Assembly: GCA_012845835.1 (NCBI GenBank)
Contig: JABAKD010000026.1
Span: forward strand, 6,503,014 to 6,567,013
Direction: 5' to 3'
Origin: Undaria pinnatifida
Taxonomy: Eukaryota; Sar; Phaeophyceae; Laminariales; Alariaceae
DNA length: 64,000 nucleotides
Shown: piece after piece, positions 11,001-21,279 of the stretch
How positions within the stretch are numbered: the first letter of the stretch is position 1
Layout of the letters: each line of letters starts with the position of its first letter
Program-made: the position numbers and the translations under genes
Notes under the pieces: model-generated
Seen by the model: only the letters and a program-made list of their open reading frames with translations
Databases searched by the model: none
What the model was told of the DNA's origin: nothing

Positions 11001-12975
11001 AAAGTTGAAATGGCAATATGAAGGAACGAATACGCAAAAAAAAGAGGTTACCAGCTTAGCTGATAGGGTTGTATGGAACAAAGCAACGGGAGGGCGAGCT
11101 GGAACAAGGTGCGACAGCGTAGTCGAAAAAATATGGAAGGACCTAGGAGGAAACCAAGAAGGTATGCTGTCCATAGGCAAGTTCGGGGGGTACAGGGCAG
11201 AAGTGAAAGAAAGGATATAAGCAAGGGAAAAGCTAGCGTTATGCAAGAAGGTGAACGAGGAACCGCATTTGAAGTTATACAGGGGATGGAAGAAGGGATA
11301 GGAGTGAAACCGTAGTTGCGCGCCCCAATGGACTACGCGAAAACGCTGAAAACGGTAAAACTGCGTTTTCGTGTCGGGGACCTGCACCTGCTAGATTAAA
11401 GAAAGAGGTATACCACTAGCCAGGTGGAGGAGGATTAAGGCGCACAGAGCTGCCCTTGTGGCAACGCAGACGAGAGTAGAACCCACATAGTGGGAGAAAG
11501 TGCACTGTACAGGAAGGAACGAGATGTGTTAGAGAAAGAGATGAGGAAAATAGACAGATGTGGCATGGGTAACTTTGGTACACTAGAAAATAGCGAGAGA
11601 ACGATCGCTATCCTAGGAGCTAGATGGTGGCCACAGACGATCAAACAGGAAGGAGATAAGTTGATGAAGCCAAAAAAAAATGAAATACTTCCAACTATAT
11701 GGAAGAAACGTCATGAGCGTCCAACTACTGAGGTGACACGTCTATGTATTGAGAGTAGGAACGGTGCTCCGTCCCGAAAGCGATTCATGGTCGATGGTCA
11801 AATCGCTAAGGCGAGCAACAAATGAGTACCCCCCAGCCCCTCCTGTCCCCTATTCCCGACTGTGTCCCCTTTGCCCTGTCTCCGATTGTGTCCTCTTATC
11901 TCCTATCCCCTGAAACCCCGACTATGTCCCCTGTCCCCTACCCTTTACTCTGTCCCCTGCCGTGTCCCCTGTCCCCTGTCCCCGACTGTGCCCCCTACAC
12001 TGTCCTCTGTCCCCTATCCCCTACCGTACCCTCTGTGTCCGACTGCGTCCCCTCTTCCCTCTTCCCAGCTTTTGTCCCCTACTCCCTACACTATCCTTTG
12101 TCTGCCGTCCCCTACCATGTCCCCTCTCCCCTACCATACCCTCTGCCTACGATTGTGTCCCCTCTCCCCTGTTCCAGACTGTGTCCCCTGTTCCCTACCC
12201 TTTGTCCCCTGTCCCCTCCCGTGTCTCCTGTCCCCGGCTGCGTCGCCTGTCCCCGACTGTATCCCCTACCCCCTACCATGTCCTTTATCCCCTGTCCCCT
12301 TGTTTTTCCCGTGTCCCCTACCATGCCGTCTGTCCCCGACTGTGTCCCCTGTCCCCTGTCCCCTACCCTGTCTTCTGTTCTCTGTCCCCTGTTCCCTACC
12401 CTGTCCTTTGTTCCCTGTCCCCTGTTCCCTACCCCAGTGCTCACCTTCTTGTTGTTTTTCTCATAGTTTCCAGTTATAGTTTTCTAAATGCTAGTTACTC
12501 TGTCGTTTGAGTGATATCATCTTGCCCAGCAATTCCGTCCTCCAACCCTCTCCCATCGACGATGCTGGGAGGCCGCATTTGAACCCTTGACTGACCGCTT
12601 GTCTATGACAGGGGTTTCCTATACATCCACACGCCTTTCATTGCCGGGGCCGACTGCTTGACTAATGGCCAAAAACAATATATTTGAAGCTAAATGGCGC
12701 CTTGACGCGGCCCGATAAGACTGCTCTACTACTAGCATATCTGCTTCCCACTCCCGTTTTGTGTAACGGAACTGTCTTTTCTCGGTGACGTTCGCGATGT
12801 TTCGTATTCGACGGCCGTTCGATGCTGGTTCACTAATGATATGTCCTTTCGTTGACCCGTGTTATCTGATTGGCTGGCGATTGACTAGGTTGTGCCGATT
12901 GACTACGTGGCGAAGACTATTGATCAGGGGGGTATCCCCCAACCGATCGTGAAGAAGTTGAAGTCCGTGTCCTAG
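317..12975 (+). CDS. Gene 1: PsbQ/Psb31-like thylakoid-lumen protein with KOW-like C-terminus (5'-partial)
   Basis: Six exons join in phase: 317-484, 2794-2907, 4492-4656, 8889-9011, 10378-10494 and 12889-12975 (stop TAG), giving 257 codons; the transit-peptide start lies before the window. The first exon has a hydrophobic, alanine-rich stretch ending near TPADAA, like a lumen-targeting domain with its cleavage site. Next come amphipathic helices (KLRFGDKLRRASKMLDEL; GRFFGAVERLKRASEEK; KAFAAMSVAYDRYLK), like the four-helix bundle of PsbQ or Psb31 extrinsic photosystem II proteins. The C-terminal part has a KOW-like strand turn (LLITGPDKGKTGYIIGVE) and ends in QPIVKKLKSVS. A donor at 2918 looks stronger than the one at 2907, but only 2907 keeps the frame. 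A lumenal, photosystem-associated role is inferred; the exon chain is better supported than the function. Confidence 0.62.
1259..1522 (+). mobile_element. MITE, TIR family GAGTC..CCACGGTAG (copy 1)
   Basis: The ends are inverted repeats: AGTCATCCCACGGTAGAGG on the left and, read on the other strand, GAGTCGCTCTACGGTAGGGC. It is about 264 bp with no coding capacity. Internal landmarks shared with the other copies are GAAGGCGTTC, GCGCAA.CCGACCA, CCTAAAACAA and a CTCCTCGCTTGAGGAG palindrome. No clear target-site duplication is seen. Confidence 0.75.
1600..1832 (-). repeat. Dispersed repeat, inverted relative to 40310-40645
   Basis: GAATGACGGGGCTCCTT at one end, then CTCAAATTCAGTACCTGGG, a TATTATAGTATTATAG tract and a CTCCTCAAGCGAGGAG palindrome. 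The same landmarks occur in opposite order and strand at 40355-40645, so the two are copies of one AT-rich element related to the MITE family through the GAGGAG palindrome. Confidence 0.6.
2168..2221 (+). repeat. GGGT microsatellite
   Basis: About 13 GGGT/AGGT units in a gene 1 intron. The repeat is G-rich and could form a quadruplex. It lacks the GGGTTA or GGGTTTA form of a telomere. Confidence 0.9.
3490..3516 (+). repeat. CCCT microsatellite
   Basis: Five CCCT units (CATCCCTCCCTCCCTCCC) in the intron between gene 1 exons 2794-2907 and 4492-4656. Confidence 0.9.
3727..4250 (+). repeat. Two direct copies of the CAGCTTGCAAAGATGAG element
   Basis: Both 3727-3868 and 4127-4250 read: ACCCCTCC..AAAACTCAC, TAGTATATTACAAG, ACGCAGCTTGCAAA, then ATTCGTCGAACTCACGGC and TGACGTCCTTG. 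Further copies on either strand lie at 7135-7235, 7840-8035, 17600-17720, 18490-18585, 20190-20275, 25330-25410, 29037-29150, 34330-34430, 50745-50845 and 61975-62050. It is non-coding; the class is unknown. Confidence 0.78.
4998..5100 (-). repeat. CAA/GTT-tailed hairpin element (copy)
   Basis: A GTT tract of about 18 units, then CTCACATGAACTC and GAGTCCGTGGTCACA. This is the reverse complement of the family seen best at 41815-41895 and 43355-43497 (GTGACCGTGGACTTGAC..GCGAGTTAATGTGAGAAC followed by CAA repeats). Confidence 0.6.
6430..7235 (+). repeat. Large dispersed C-rich element, inverted copy at 17600-18500
   Basis: Shared landmarks in order: GTGACCTAAACCTCTTGAAA, C-runs, CTCTTGCTTAAACGCCCCAC, ATATCGAAATCCGCCAGAG, CCTAGACCTAGCACCACGCG, TAAAATTCACTT-type spacer, CTGTCAGATTTTGTCCCCCT, AGCTACACTGTAGTTG and finally the CAGCTTGCAAAGATGAG motif. 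The same series occurs in reverse at 17600-18500. ORFs here are low-complexity artefacts. Confidence 0.7.
7835..8040 (-). repeat. CAGCTTGCAAAGATGAG element, two copies
   Basis: Two minus-strand copies of the element lie back to back (7842-7945 and 7965-8035) in the long gene 1 intron. The first copy keeps the full GACGTCAGCCGTGAG..CTTTGCAAGCTGCGTTG series. Confidence 0.72.
8401..8592 (+). mobile_element. SINE-like element, 5'-truncated copy with A tail
   Basis: It matches the 3' two-thirds of the element at 37370-37701 in order: TTCGACGCGAGTCGACGAGG, GCTGAATTCTTCTCGCGAT, GTGACCCCGGATCTAAGTTA, AGTGCGAGGATAGT and an A-rich tail. The tRNA-like head is missing, as expected after incomplete reverse transcription. 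It interrupts two diverged copies of a host segment (8240-8310 and 8605-8680). Confidence 0.72.
10022..10195 (+). mobile_element. SINE-like element, diverged fragment
   Basis: AATATGCTAAAACTGAAGGC, GTAGTGGAGAGGGGGGAGAA, GACCACGGATCTAAGTTACG and AGGAGAAAGATG align in order with the elements at 37370-37701 and 8401-8592. It is more diverged, so probably an older copy. It lies about 180 bp before gene 1 exon 10378-10494. Confidence 0.6.
10500..10640 (+). repeat. GTCCCCT minisatellite, left block
   Basis: Degenerate GTCCCCT/GACTGTG units start 6 bp after the donor of gene 1 exon 10378-10494. The same repeat resumes at 11822, so the LINE remnant separates two halves of one array. Confidence 0.75.
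10645..11824 (+). pseudogene. LINE (non-LTR retrotransposon) ORF2 C-terminal remnant
   Basis: Broken frames read in order: HYTYLGVEISKECSWDC (the YLGV segment common after the reverse-transcriptase core), LKWQYEGTNTQKK, VVEKIWKDLGGNQEG, then CPCGNADESRTHIVGE and AILGARWWPQTIKQEGDKL. CPCG..E..HI is the zinc-finger-like motif often found at the C-terminus of LINE ORF2. Several stops and frameshifts; no catalytic YxDD is present. A second relative lies at 51480-51946. It sits in sense orientation in a gene 1 intron. Confidence 0.72.
11822..12440 (+). repeat. GTCCCCT minisatellite, main array
   Basis: Roughly 600 bp of units such as GTCCCCTACCCTGTCCCCTG and GACTGTGTCCCCTGT. Proline- and cysteine-rich reading frames across it on both strands are by-products of the repeat. 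Confidence 0.85.
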
Positions 12976-13200
12976 AACAGGAGGTATCGATACGCGGCGG
13001 AAAAATCGAGGGCTTCAGCTCGCCGTTGAAAGGTGTCCTCAGGCATGATGTTCTCTTATCTTTGGGTGAGGGCTTCAATGGCCATTGAAAGGCATCCACA
13101 GGCAGGATTGTGTCTCTGGGTGAGGGCTTCAACGACCGTTGAAAGGTATGCACAAGCAGGGTCGTCGTATCTTTTCGAACGGTGCAAGCTACATCCTTCG
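12976..13200 (+). repeat. Tandem palindrome array after the gene 1 stop
   Basis: Three units of 54-60 bp share GGGTGAGGGCTTCAA and end in GAAAGG..CCACAGGCAGG. Each centres on a palindrome: TTCAGCTCGCCGTTGAA (13014-13030), TTCAATGGCCATTGAA (13074-13089) and TTCAACGACCGTTGAA (13128-13143). It starts about 25 bp after the stop, so it probably lies in the 3' UTR. Confidence 0.75.
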
Positions 13201-15270
13201 TCAGCGCGTAATAGGACAAAGTACAACTCTTTCAAGATGAACGGATATCGAGAACCATCGCTGGAAACAGGCAACGGTTATGCCCCGCGGCGGCGAGAAT
13301 CACAGCAAAATTGGCCGGCTCAGAGAAACCCGTACCAGGTATATCCCGGGGGGGGGAAAACCCGCGTATAACACCTTGGTTTTTTGTCCTGGCTATGCGG
13401 TAAACGTTTCGCAATGTGTACCGGACAAGGCGCGCCCTGCAGTTTTCACAGAAGCAGTAGATGCTGTGCCCGAGAATGTGCTTCTCATTGGTTCCTCGTT
13501 TTTTCTACGGGAGTGTTCCTCGTCTTTCTTTCGACCCCCCCCCCCCCCCCCCGCCTCCCCGTTGCTTCATATTTTTGGACCACGTTTTTTTTTTTTTTTT
13601 TCCGATTTCCGCGGTGGTCTCATGCGTGGTTTCCTAGCGCGCTTGATTGCACGAGGAGCGGGGGGGAAAGGGTTGGCGGTCGCACCGTGTTCTTGTGTCG
13701 GTCAACAGGCTCAAACGCCCATTTTGGTTCGTTTTGTCAGCGCTCCCTATGGCAGCGAGCGGATCCGAGGTTACTATTTTACTACAGTGAGCTTTTTTGC
13801 AGCAAAGCAGGTATCTAATGCCTGCGCTGGTTTTTCACATGGAACGCAGCAGTACTGTGTTTCATGTAGATGATCCGTTTTGTTGCGAGGAGCGATGTTC
13901 GTTCTGCACTCGTACATTAGAGGCCAAAAGTGATCGGTTCGAATATTATGTCGGCGCTTACTTCGTTTGTTGTGTGAGCTCTTGTTTTGGTTCAGGACGG
14001 AAAATACGTTATTCAGGGAGGGGGACGTAGACGACGGCCCGGTTATTGTGTGCTTTTTGTCTTTCTTTCTATTGGAGTATGTGTCGCACTCGTACTAGAG
14101 GCTCGTCCGCCGTTACAGCAACCCCGCAGAGACGCAATAACTTTTATTGATCGAATGTTACGCCACGTTTGTACGAAATCTACGGTGTGCGTGGTGGTGC
14201 TGGGCATGAAAAAAATCGCGTCAGAACGGACGTGTCCCTCTGCTCGTACTCGTAGCGTTTGGAATTTTGATATAGACAAGAGGTTTAGACGTAGGCGTTA
14301 TAGAGTAGTAGGAATGCCTAATGCAGATTACTGGTTGATCAGCAAGATGTTGGTTGTCTACACAGAGAAGCGCAAATGGCGAGTCGACCATTGCTGCCAC
14401 CCCGGTGCGCACAGATTGAGCGCGATGATCAACAGCGCAAGTGTCGAGAGCGCGCTCGATGCTGGTTTCCAGGACAGGAAGGCGTTTTATGTCGATCGGT
14501 AGGACACCGTAAACGACCCCCCCTTTCCTCAGCCTGCATGCTCAATCAAGCTCAGTCTTGCGGTGCTTAGCGTTGCGTCGTGGGTGTCGGCAGTTTAAAG
14601 ATGAAACAAATGCTGGCGACATAACCCGCCTCCTGTGATTGAGGATGAGCCGTGCTGTTCGCCTTTCACAACCCCTTGTCCCAGTAGACAGAAAAAAGTG
14701 ACCAATCAGAAATATCGAACTATCAGAAAACTGCGAGCGCGAAATCAATCTCTCTGTTGTCCTTACGTCCTTCCCGCTCTATCACTTGCTGACGCCGTCT
14801 CCTTTTGTTTGCTCTTGTGTATCCCCGGTGTGTCAACTAGGGTTGCTGAAGCAAAAATAGTTTGGTGTCTTGCGTGTGTCTGACCCTTCGATTTCACTCC
14901 GGGCATGGCTCTTGTACCCCCTCCCGGGAAAAACAACCCCCCAACCGCCGTAACGCCTGTATCGTGACCGGTATTGATAGGTGACACGCACACCCGCGGC
15001 CTGTGCCAACTCTCAGCTTTCTTTGTGTTGTTTTTTTGTGAACGGCGTCTGGTACTGACCGCGCTAGCGTGTGCTGAGGCGACCCGCAACGCTGCTTACT
15101 TAGCAGCAGTAAACTAATCTATCTAGCTAGGGTATCTAGGGTTTTTGCTGCCATCACCCAAAAATGATTCGCCGTACCCAAGCGATTAAGCGTCCTCGTC
15201 AATCGAGTGACAAGCGTTCTCGTTGCTCGCGGGATTAAGAGTTTTCATTGCGTTTCTCAAGTGACTTGAG
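13200..15270. other. Intergenic stretch without a supported gene
   Basis: There are homopolymer runs (C at 13537-13552, T at 13585-13602) and short frames without exon-like boundaries or recognisable protein. A possible acceptor at 13990-13996 followed by DGKYVIQG was considered but has no partner exon. Nothing else is seen. Confidence 0.5.
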
Positions 15271-15295
15271 ACTTTATGGGTCTCATTGCTGTAGT

Positions 15296-15405
15296 GGTTC
15301 AGCGGTCTCGTTTCTCAAGCGAATCAGCGATCTCGTTTCTCAAGCGAATCAGCGGTCTCGTTTCTCAAGCGAATCAGCGGTCTCGTTTCTCCAGCGAATT
15401 AGCAT
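15296..15405 (+). repeat. 24-bp tandem repeat
   Basis: About 4.5 units of GGTCTCGTTTCTCAAGCGAA plus TCAGC. The last unit has CCAGCGAATTAGC. Confidence 0.88.
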
Positions 15406-15927
15406 GGATACAGTATAATTACTTGGTTTCAGCACTTAAAAAAATATCTACTCAAACCTTGGAGCTATTATACACCTGTCCGGCAACGAAAATCCTGACG
15501 TGCTGGATCGCCTGGCGGGCTCCTTGGGTAAAACGAGCATGAAAGATTATCCCATTTTGAGTGTTTGGGAATGTTTGTGCTCCCTCTCCCTCTGGCCTTC
15601 GCCCCGCTCAGCGATGGTCATAATAGCTTTCGCGAGGTGGCGATCGACGGCACTGAGTCGCTCAGGCCAGGAGCGGACGCATATAGGCGGATTCTCCTCA
15701 ACCACCTCTGGCAGACAGCAGGACCGAGCGTGTGATAAGAACATTTTTCGACTTCTGCTCCGGGACAGGCGATACAGCAGGAAAAAATGGTGATATACGA
15801 ACTCGTGTTAACTCAACGAGACTGGTTATTGTTCAAGTGAACAAGCGTACAAAATGCTTCGCGCTTAGTTTCAGTATATGAAAATGTCCCGATTAGAGTT
15901 ATTTGTGTTTTACACACCATCCTGTCA

Positions 15928-16378
15928 TAGTGTCAGTACAGCTGGCAATAGATTCCGTACGATAGCCCGCAGAGTCATGGCCTATTGGCCACAAGAAGAT
16001 CAGGTTTCCTCTTCCGTTTCCAGTTTCGGTTGCCCTACTTAGGTTGCCCCGTTCTGGGTGTTCTGTCTTCCTCTATCTTGTTATGTCCTTTCTTTCAGCG
16101 ATCTGCTTTATTAGTGAATGGCCCTATCCTTGGCGCTTAGGCCTCATTACGAGGTGTGGGGGAATCTATAGCCTCATGTCTTTGTTTCGAATAGCCGCAT
16201 CTTCGACCCCCTTTCCCGGTCTTTTAGGATGAACATTGTCGTCACCCTTGGACCGTCTTGAGGTCTGCATATACGAATATTCAGGGTGGGCTAATGTAAT
16301 GGAGTGTCAGTATAGCTGGCAATAGATTCCGTAAGATAGCTCGCAGAGTCATGGCCTATTGGCCACAAGATTATCTCA
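15928..16378 (+). repeat. Pair of about 75-bp direct repeats
   Basis: Segments 15928-16003 and 16304-16378 share GTGTCAGTA.AGCTGGCAA, TAGATTCCGTA.GATAGC and GCAGAGTCATGGCCTATTGG followed by CCACAAGA. GGCCTATTGGCC is a near palindrome. The 300 bp between them have no ORF. They could be ends of a small element; no target duplication is seen. Confidence 0.55.
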
Positions 16379-16761
16379 AACAGAATATTCTGAGTGGAGA
16401 AGACAACCCGTAGAATCTAGCTAGCTTAAACCACAAGAGCGTTCTCGGTAATGGAACGTTCCTCCTCTGGACAAGATAGATAAAAGTATGCGCGCTAAGC
16501 GCTCATGGGAATATAGAACATCTAAGAGAACGTTCCTTGTACGTTCTAAGGGTAGAGGTCCAGAAGAGAGCACAGCAGCAATGCTGGGGGGAAGCGAACT
16601 CTGTGAGCCTCACCCCACCCCAATGTCTCACTCCTGCTTTCCTGTCTCCTCGAGCTTCTCATAGCCCAACGCCAATAATAAGAAATCTACACACGACGCG
16701 TATGAAAATACGCGGAAGTGTGGTGGGCTAAAGCTTTATTTTTCCCCATCCGCCGGAGGAT

Positions 16762-16792
<31 letters not shown>

Positions 16793-17384
16793 ACAAAGAA
16801 GAACCGGTGCTGTCTCCAAGCGAGGCTGATATCCCTGCGTCCCTTCCCTCACACCTTCCCGGCACCACGACTCTTCCACAATCCGCAATAAATAGAAGTA
16901 GTCCCTATTTTTGTCAAATAGTCCTGGCGTGCTGGATAGCTTGACGTGCTCAAGTAAAACCGTGCGTGAATCTTGCTTTTCAGTTGACACATATGCTACC
17001 ACCGTAGACGTGCACCGATTTGTTGCTGAGAGCCATAGGGAGCTCAATAATTCCCCAGCCGACGGACAATCCGAATAAAAAAACAACCATATCATTGTAG
17101 TGTTTGCTATTTTACCGGAGCAACTACTCTCTGCGACAAGGTACCGCGTTGATTACCATCGAGTCAACGCGAGGGTAGTAGCCCTGGGTGAGAGTCTCCG
17201 GCTGATCGCAGCAGAGAGGCCTCGTTGATCCCAAACTATATCCGAGTTGAAGCGTCGGCGAAATGTTACAGCAGTAATCATAACCCTATTGCCAAACAAG
17301 AACGACTTTCCCACGATCTTGGGTTACAACCCTGATAACCCTCTTGGGACTTGACTATAGTATACAGACCAAAAAGCGAAGAGC

Positions 17385-17545
17385 GCGATCCAATCAAGCG
17401 TCTAAAGGAAACGCTCAAGGTAATCCGAGCATCGCCATGCCTCACGCTTGCCTCACGGCTTCTTGCGTCGCAGTTCGAAGATACATTCCACTCCTACACC
17501 AGCAGCGGCTGGGACTGCTTCTTGCGGTCGATGCTATAATAACCA
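17385..17545 (+). repeat. Dispersed coding-like repeat (partner at 25595-25770, minus)
   Basis: The frame RDPIKRLKETLKVIRASP..., ending SYTSSGWDCFLRSML then stop, parallels the minus-strand frame at 25595-25770 (RDVIKLLGKSLRKSEC..., SYTSRSSSDYFLWPVL then stop). The shared frame length suggests both derive from one coding source, perhaps a transposon. No known family is recognised. Confidence 0.4.
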
Positions 17546-17599
17546 TGTAACTGCTTTCGGTTAATTTGGCGTCTGGAGTCCCAAAAGAACCCCGTCATT

Positions 17600-18265
17600 T
17601 TCAGAAATGTTATAGAAATAAAAATACACTCCAGCGGTGAGATCGAACATTTTGTCGAAACTCATCTTTGCAAGCTGTGTGTGATACTCCGATCGCGCGT
17701 ATTACGGGTTGTGTGTGCTCATTAAGGATATAGGTCGGCGACTCCCCTTACAACTACAGTGTAGCTATCTGGGTCAACAGGGTGATGTTAGTCAGCAGTC
17801 TGTGCGCGGAAACTATAAAACCCGTTTCTGAGGGGGACAAAATCTTGTAAGTACAGCAGTGGAAGGAAATGCATCAGTTTATCAAGTGAATCCTGTAAAC
17901 CGGTGAGGGGAGGGCGGAGTTTTGAAGGACGTGGGGGTCTGGGTTTGATCAAGAGGGAGCGGGGGGGGGGAGAGCGGGACGGGCGGGGCGGCTCAATCTA
18001 TGCGTGGCAACTATAAATAATTTAAGGGGATACATCTGACGGTTTTGGAAAGAATGCACCAGTTTATCATGTATATCCTGTAAGTCGTACAACCAGTGAT
18101 AAGAGGGCGGAGCGTTCGAGGGGGTGGGGGTTGGGGGGGGGGGGGGGGGGAGGGGGGCGAAAGGGTTTTTTAAACAACATCTTTAGGTCGCATAGATGTA
18201 GGGTTTTGCTATACGCGTGGTGCTAGGTCTAGGCGATGGTGCGGGTGGTGGGGAAGGAGGGGGCG

Positions 18266-18296
<31 letters not shown>

Positions 18297-18720
18297 TGAA
18301 TTGCAGCATCGGCATGGATGGCTCTAGAAAGATGATGAGGTGATATCAAGTGCGTGGAAGTGTTTATTACTCTGGCAAATTTCGATGTTAGGTGGGGCGT
18401 TTGAGCAAGAGGGAGCGGGGAAAAAAGAAAAAGGGAGGGGGGGGGGGGGAGGGGGGGGAAGGGTTTTCAAGAGGTTTAGGTCACGTATAATATAAAAATA
18501 TACTCCAGCTGTGAGATCGAAGATTTGGTAGAAACTCATCTTTGCAATCTTGTGTGTGATACTCCGATCGCGCGTATTACGCATATATGTAGGGGCTTGC
18601 TATACGCGTGGTGCTAGGTCTAGGTGATCGTGCGGGTGGTGGGGAAGGAGGGGGCGTCGAGGGGGGGGGCGGGGGGGATGAATGAAAGCTACGTCATGGA
18701 TGGCTAGAAAGATAATGCCG
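17600..18720 (-). repeat. Inverted copy of the 6430-7235 element, partly duplicated
   Basis: Reverse-complement landmarks of 6430-7235 run from the CTTTGCAAGCTGTGTGTGAT end (17660) to the GTTTTCAAGAGGTTTAGGTC end (18465-18490). A second partial copy follows at 18490-18720, again with ACTCATCTTTGCAA and TATACGCGTGGTGCTAGGTC. G-runs of 10-24 bases replace the C-runs. No gene. Confidence 0.7.
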
Positions 18721-20190
18721 TGATATCAATTGCGTAGAATTGTTCATGTGGGGCTCTGAGGTCGCCAATTCTAAGACAGAGATACATCTTACAAATACAG
18801 CAAGCGAGGTGATATGGGCATGCAATGTCACCAATATTGAAGACGAGGGTGACTTTACTTCGTTGGGTATATGCTACTGCATTTGGTAAAGGTTGTCAGG
18901 CGATCATGCAGACGGCAAGTAGGCACGAAATACCCTGCGTAATAGGTTGGTCGTGTGGTCTACCGCAGTGTTAACATATCTGTCTGTACTTCCTTTTCAC
19001 AAATTATTATCTTGTGTACGATTATGCGCCCTGTTTTGTCCCCACTGTCGTCGAAGATGTTGTGGTCCTGTAGATGTCGCGTCCATGTCTGGTGCTCTTG
19101 TTAATGGTGCTCATGAAAACATGCCCTAGCGTGTAGTAGATGATCGCTGAGTGGTGGTCCTTTCCTTCACATCAAGCCAGGTAGTATGTGTCAACGCAAC
19201 CGCTTGCTTGAAAACGACACATAAAATTCCTCACACGGAGACGCGGCCCAAAGATTGTTCAGTATACCGACGGTCAGGAACAGGTTATCGAGCAGCGCAC
19301 TTGATTTTTACTACCGCTCCTCACTCCACCTAAGACACTACGGGCATGCGTTGGACCCAGTTCGCTGATGCCCAAAACCAATTGCAAAGGAGGTGATGTG
19401 GTGGGCGAATGCTATAATGATTTGCGCTGCTGTGATTACCCCGTCTCGCGTTCTGTTTGTTCTTGCGTTCTTGATGAACCTGTTATTTGGCAAAGAGCAG
19501 TTTTGACGCATTTTAGGTTTGTGTAAAGACTATGTGATGTTTGTGACTCGTAGGGACCTCAATTTGGAACCCAGGGTATATGGGTTCCATCTTTTCACTT
19601 GGTTCCGTATGTGAACGTATATTTAGTTTTAGTGTGCGGACATCCTCAAGAGTTGATAATTTTGTGTCCGCGTGGTTGTTGCTACACGTGTATGTTTTGG
19701 TTGATGTTCTAGACTTCGTTATCGTGTTGTTTCAGAGTGGTGTTTTCGAATACATATTGGTTTGCAGTGGTCGGGGGGGGGTCTGTTATGCATATCTGCA
19801 AAACGTATTTGCGTACGCCGAGAAAACTGCTTCGGGAGGCTAAGAACGAAGTTACGAGGGACGTTTGAGAATTTCAACGTTCCCCCTCGTGGCTTTTGTC
19901 ACGTATGGTTAAATGCACATTTATCCCTGAAGATAAACATGCAATAATACAACCTTGACAACTATGGGTTGAGTTATAGCGGTATCATAATACACTTATA
20001 ATACCGTTACTGTTCATAGTTTGACTATGTGTGTATTCATTATTTTGCTAAACGGTGTGGGTTGACTGCAAATACTGAGCGAGGCTAAGGGTTGAAATAT
20101 ATGTTAGCCAAAAATGCCACCGGGTCTTAGCACGCATCGATGTTTTTTTTGTGTTCCTCATCCGTCAAACCCTTGGCCTAACTCAGCGAC
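18720..20190. other. Intergenic stretch, no supported gene
   Basis: Short frames only, none with convincing splice sites or family motifs. A copy of the CAGCTTGCAAAGATGAG element starts at 20190. Confidence 0.45.
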
Positions 20191-20474
20191 TGCCATGATA
20201 AAGCTCGCAAAGATGAGTATCAACCCTAAATTCGTCGAACTCACAGCTGACGTCGTTATAATAATTTTGTAAAATAGTTTCGTCCGAGGTCATGAACGAG
20301 CGCACTTAGTCGGACCGGCCAGGAGACGGCGCACAGGCGGATCCTCCTGAACCACATCAATTTCGATGTTCATGCTATCAACTACAGTACCCGTAGACTA
20401 ACTGCTGCCGCCGAAACGCAGAGAAAATGTCAATGGTTATCGGAGCAGCAGCCTCAGCCTTCGGGACCCAGTCA

Positions 20475-20545
20475 ATGTCTCACCACACGTGCCTTAGTCA
20501 TTTTGAACGACACCACACGTGTCTTGAGTCATTTTGAACGACCCA
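20475..20545 (+). repeat. 32-bp tandem duplication
   Basis: CCACACGTGCCTTAGTCATT and CCACACGTGTCTTGAGTCAT, each continuing TTGAACGAC, lie side by side. Confidence 0.75.
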
Positions 20546-21279
20546 GTCGTAAGGGTTCGGTGAGCTGAAATGACTGAGTCCTCGTGGGTCGCGACTGTAC
20601 GAGTGGCTGACATAGCTGGGACTGAGATGACTGGCAAGCTGTGGTACTCTCGCGCAGTTACTAAAAAATCCCTCCTGGGAATAGCTCGTTAACTTCTGCC
20701 GAGCACCATACATAGATCGCCAAAAATGCACCGTATTGATCTTCCGAAGCGCTTCGTCTGGGGTTCATGCCCCTCCCGCACAACAGCTCCCGCTCCGCTC
20801 ACAGCTACTCGTACATAAAAAATTGTAGTACGCAGTACACACACCTTCGTTAAGTATGGCAAAAGTGCTTCTACATTTTGGTCAAGAGATTTTACTTACG
20901 TAAGATGATATTGTTGTTTTCACACCAACACAACTCCATAATATAACGCATTATCACAAGGGGCGCTAACAAAATAGCAACACTCAAACCTTGACGAAGA
21001 GTGAACGGTGGATTTGTATGTATACTGTATCTCAAGACTCCCGCCCGCCTAATCAGCCTGATCGACGGCGAAGGGTTTCTGGAGATCGCAAGGCGTTCAT
21101 GCGTAGATTCAAGGCAGCAACGCACAACAGAAGCAACAGGAGAGTCGAGTCAAGCACCACCACTGCCGCCATAAAACATGCCAATCGCCATCACCACCAC
21201 CACAAAATGTATCAATCGCCATCACCACCACCCACCAGAGAATGCGGCAGTCGTTACCAGCACCACCATAAAATGCGCC

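Noticed and set aside
11822-12510. Three overlapping Pro/Cys/Leu-rich frames of 180-214 codons
   Set aside because: All frames of the GTCCCCT minisatellite stay open because of the repeat.
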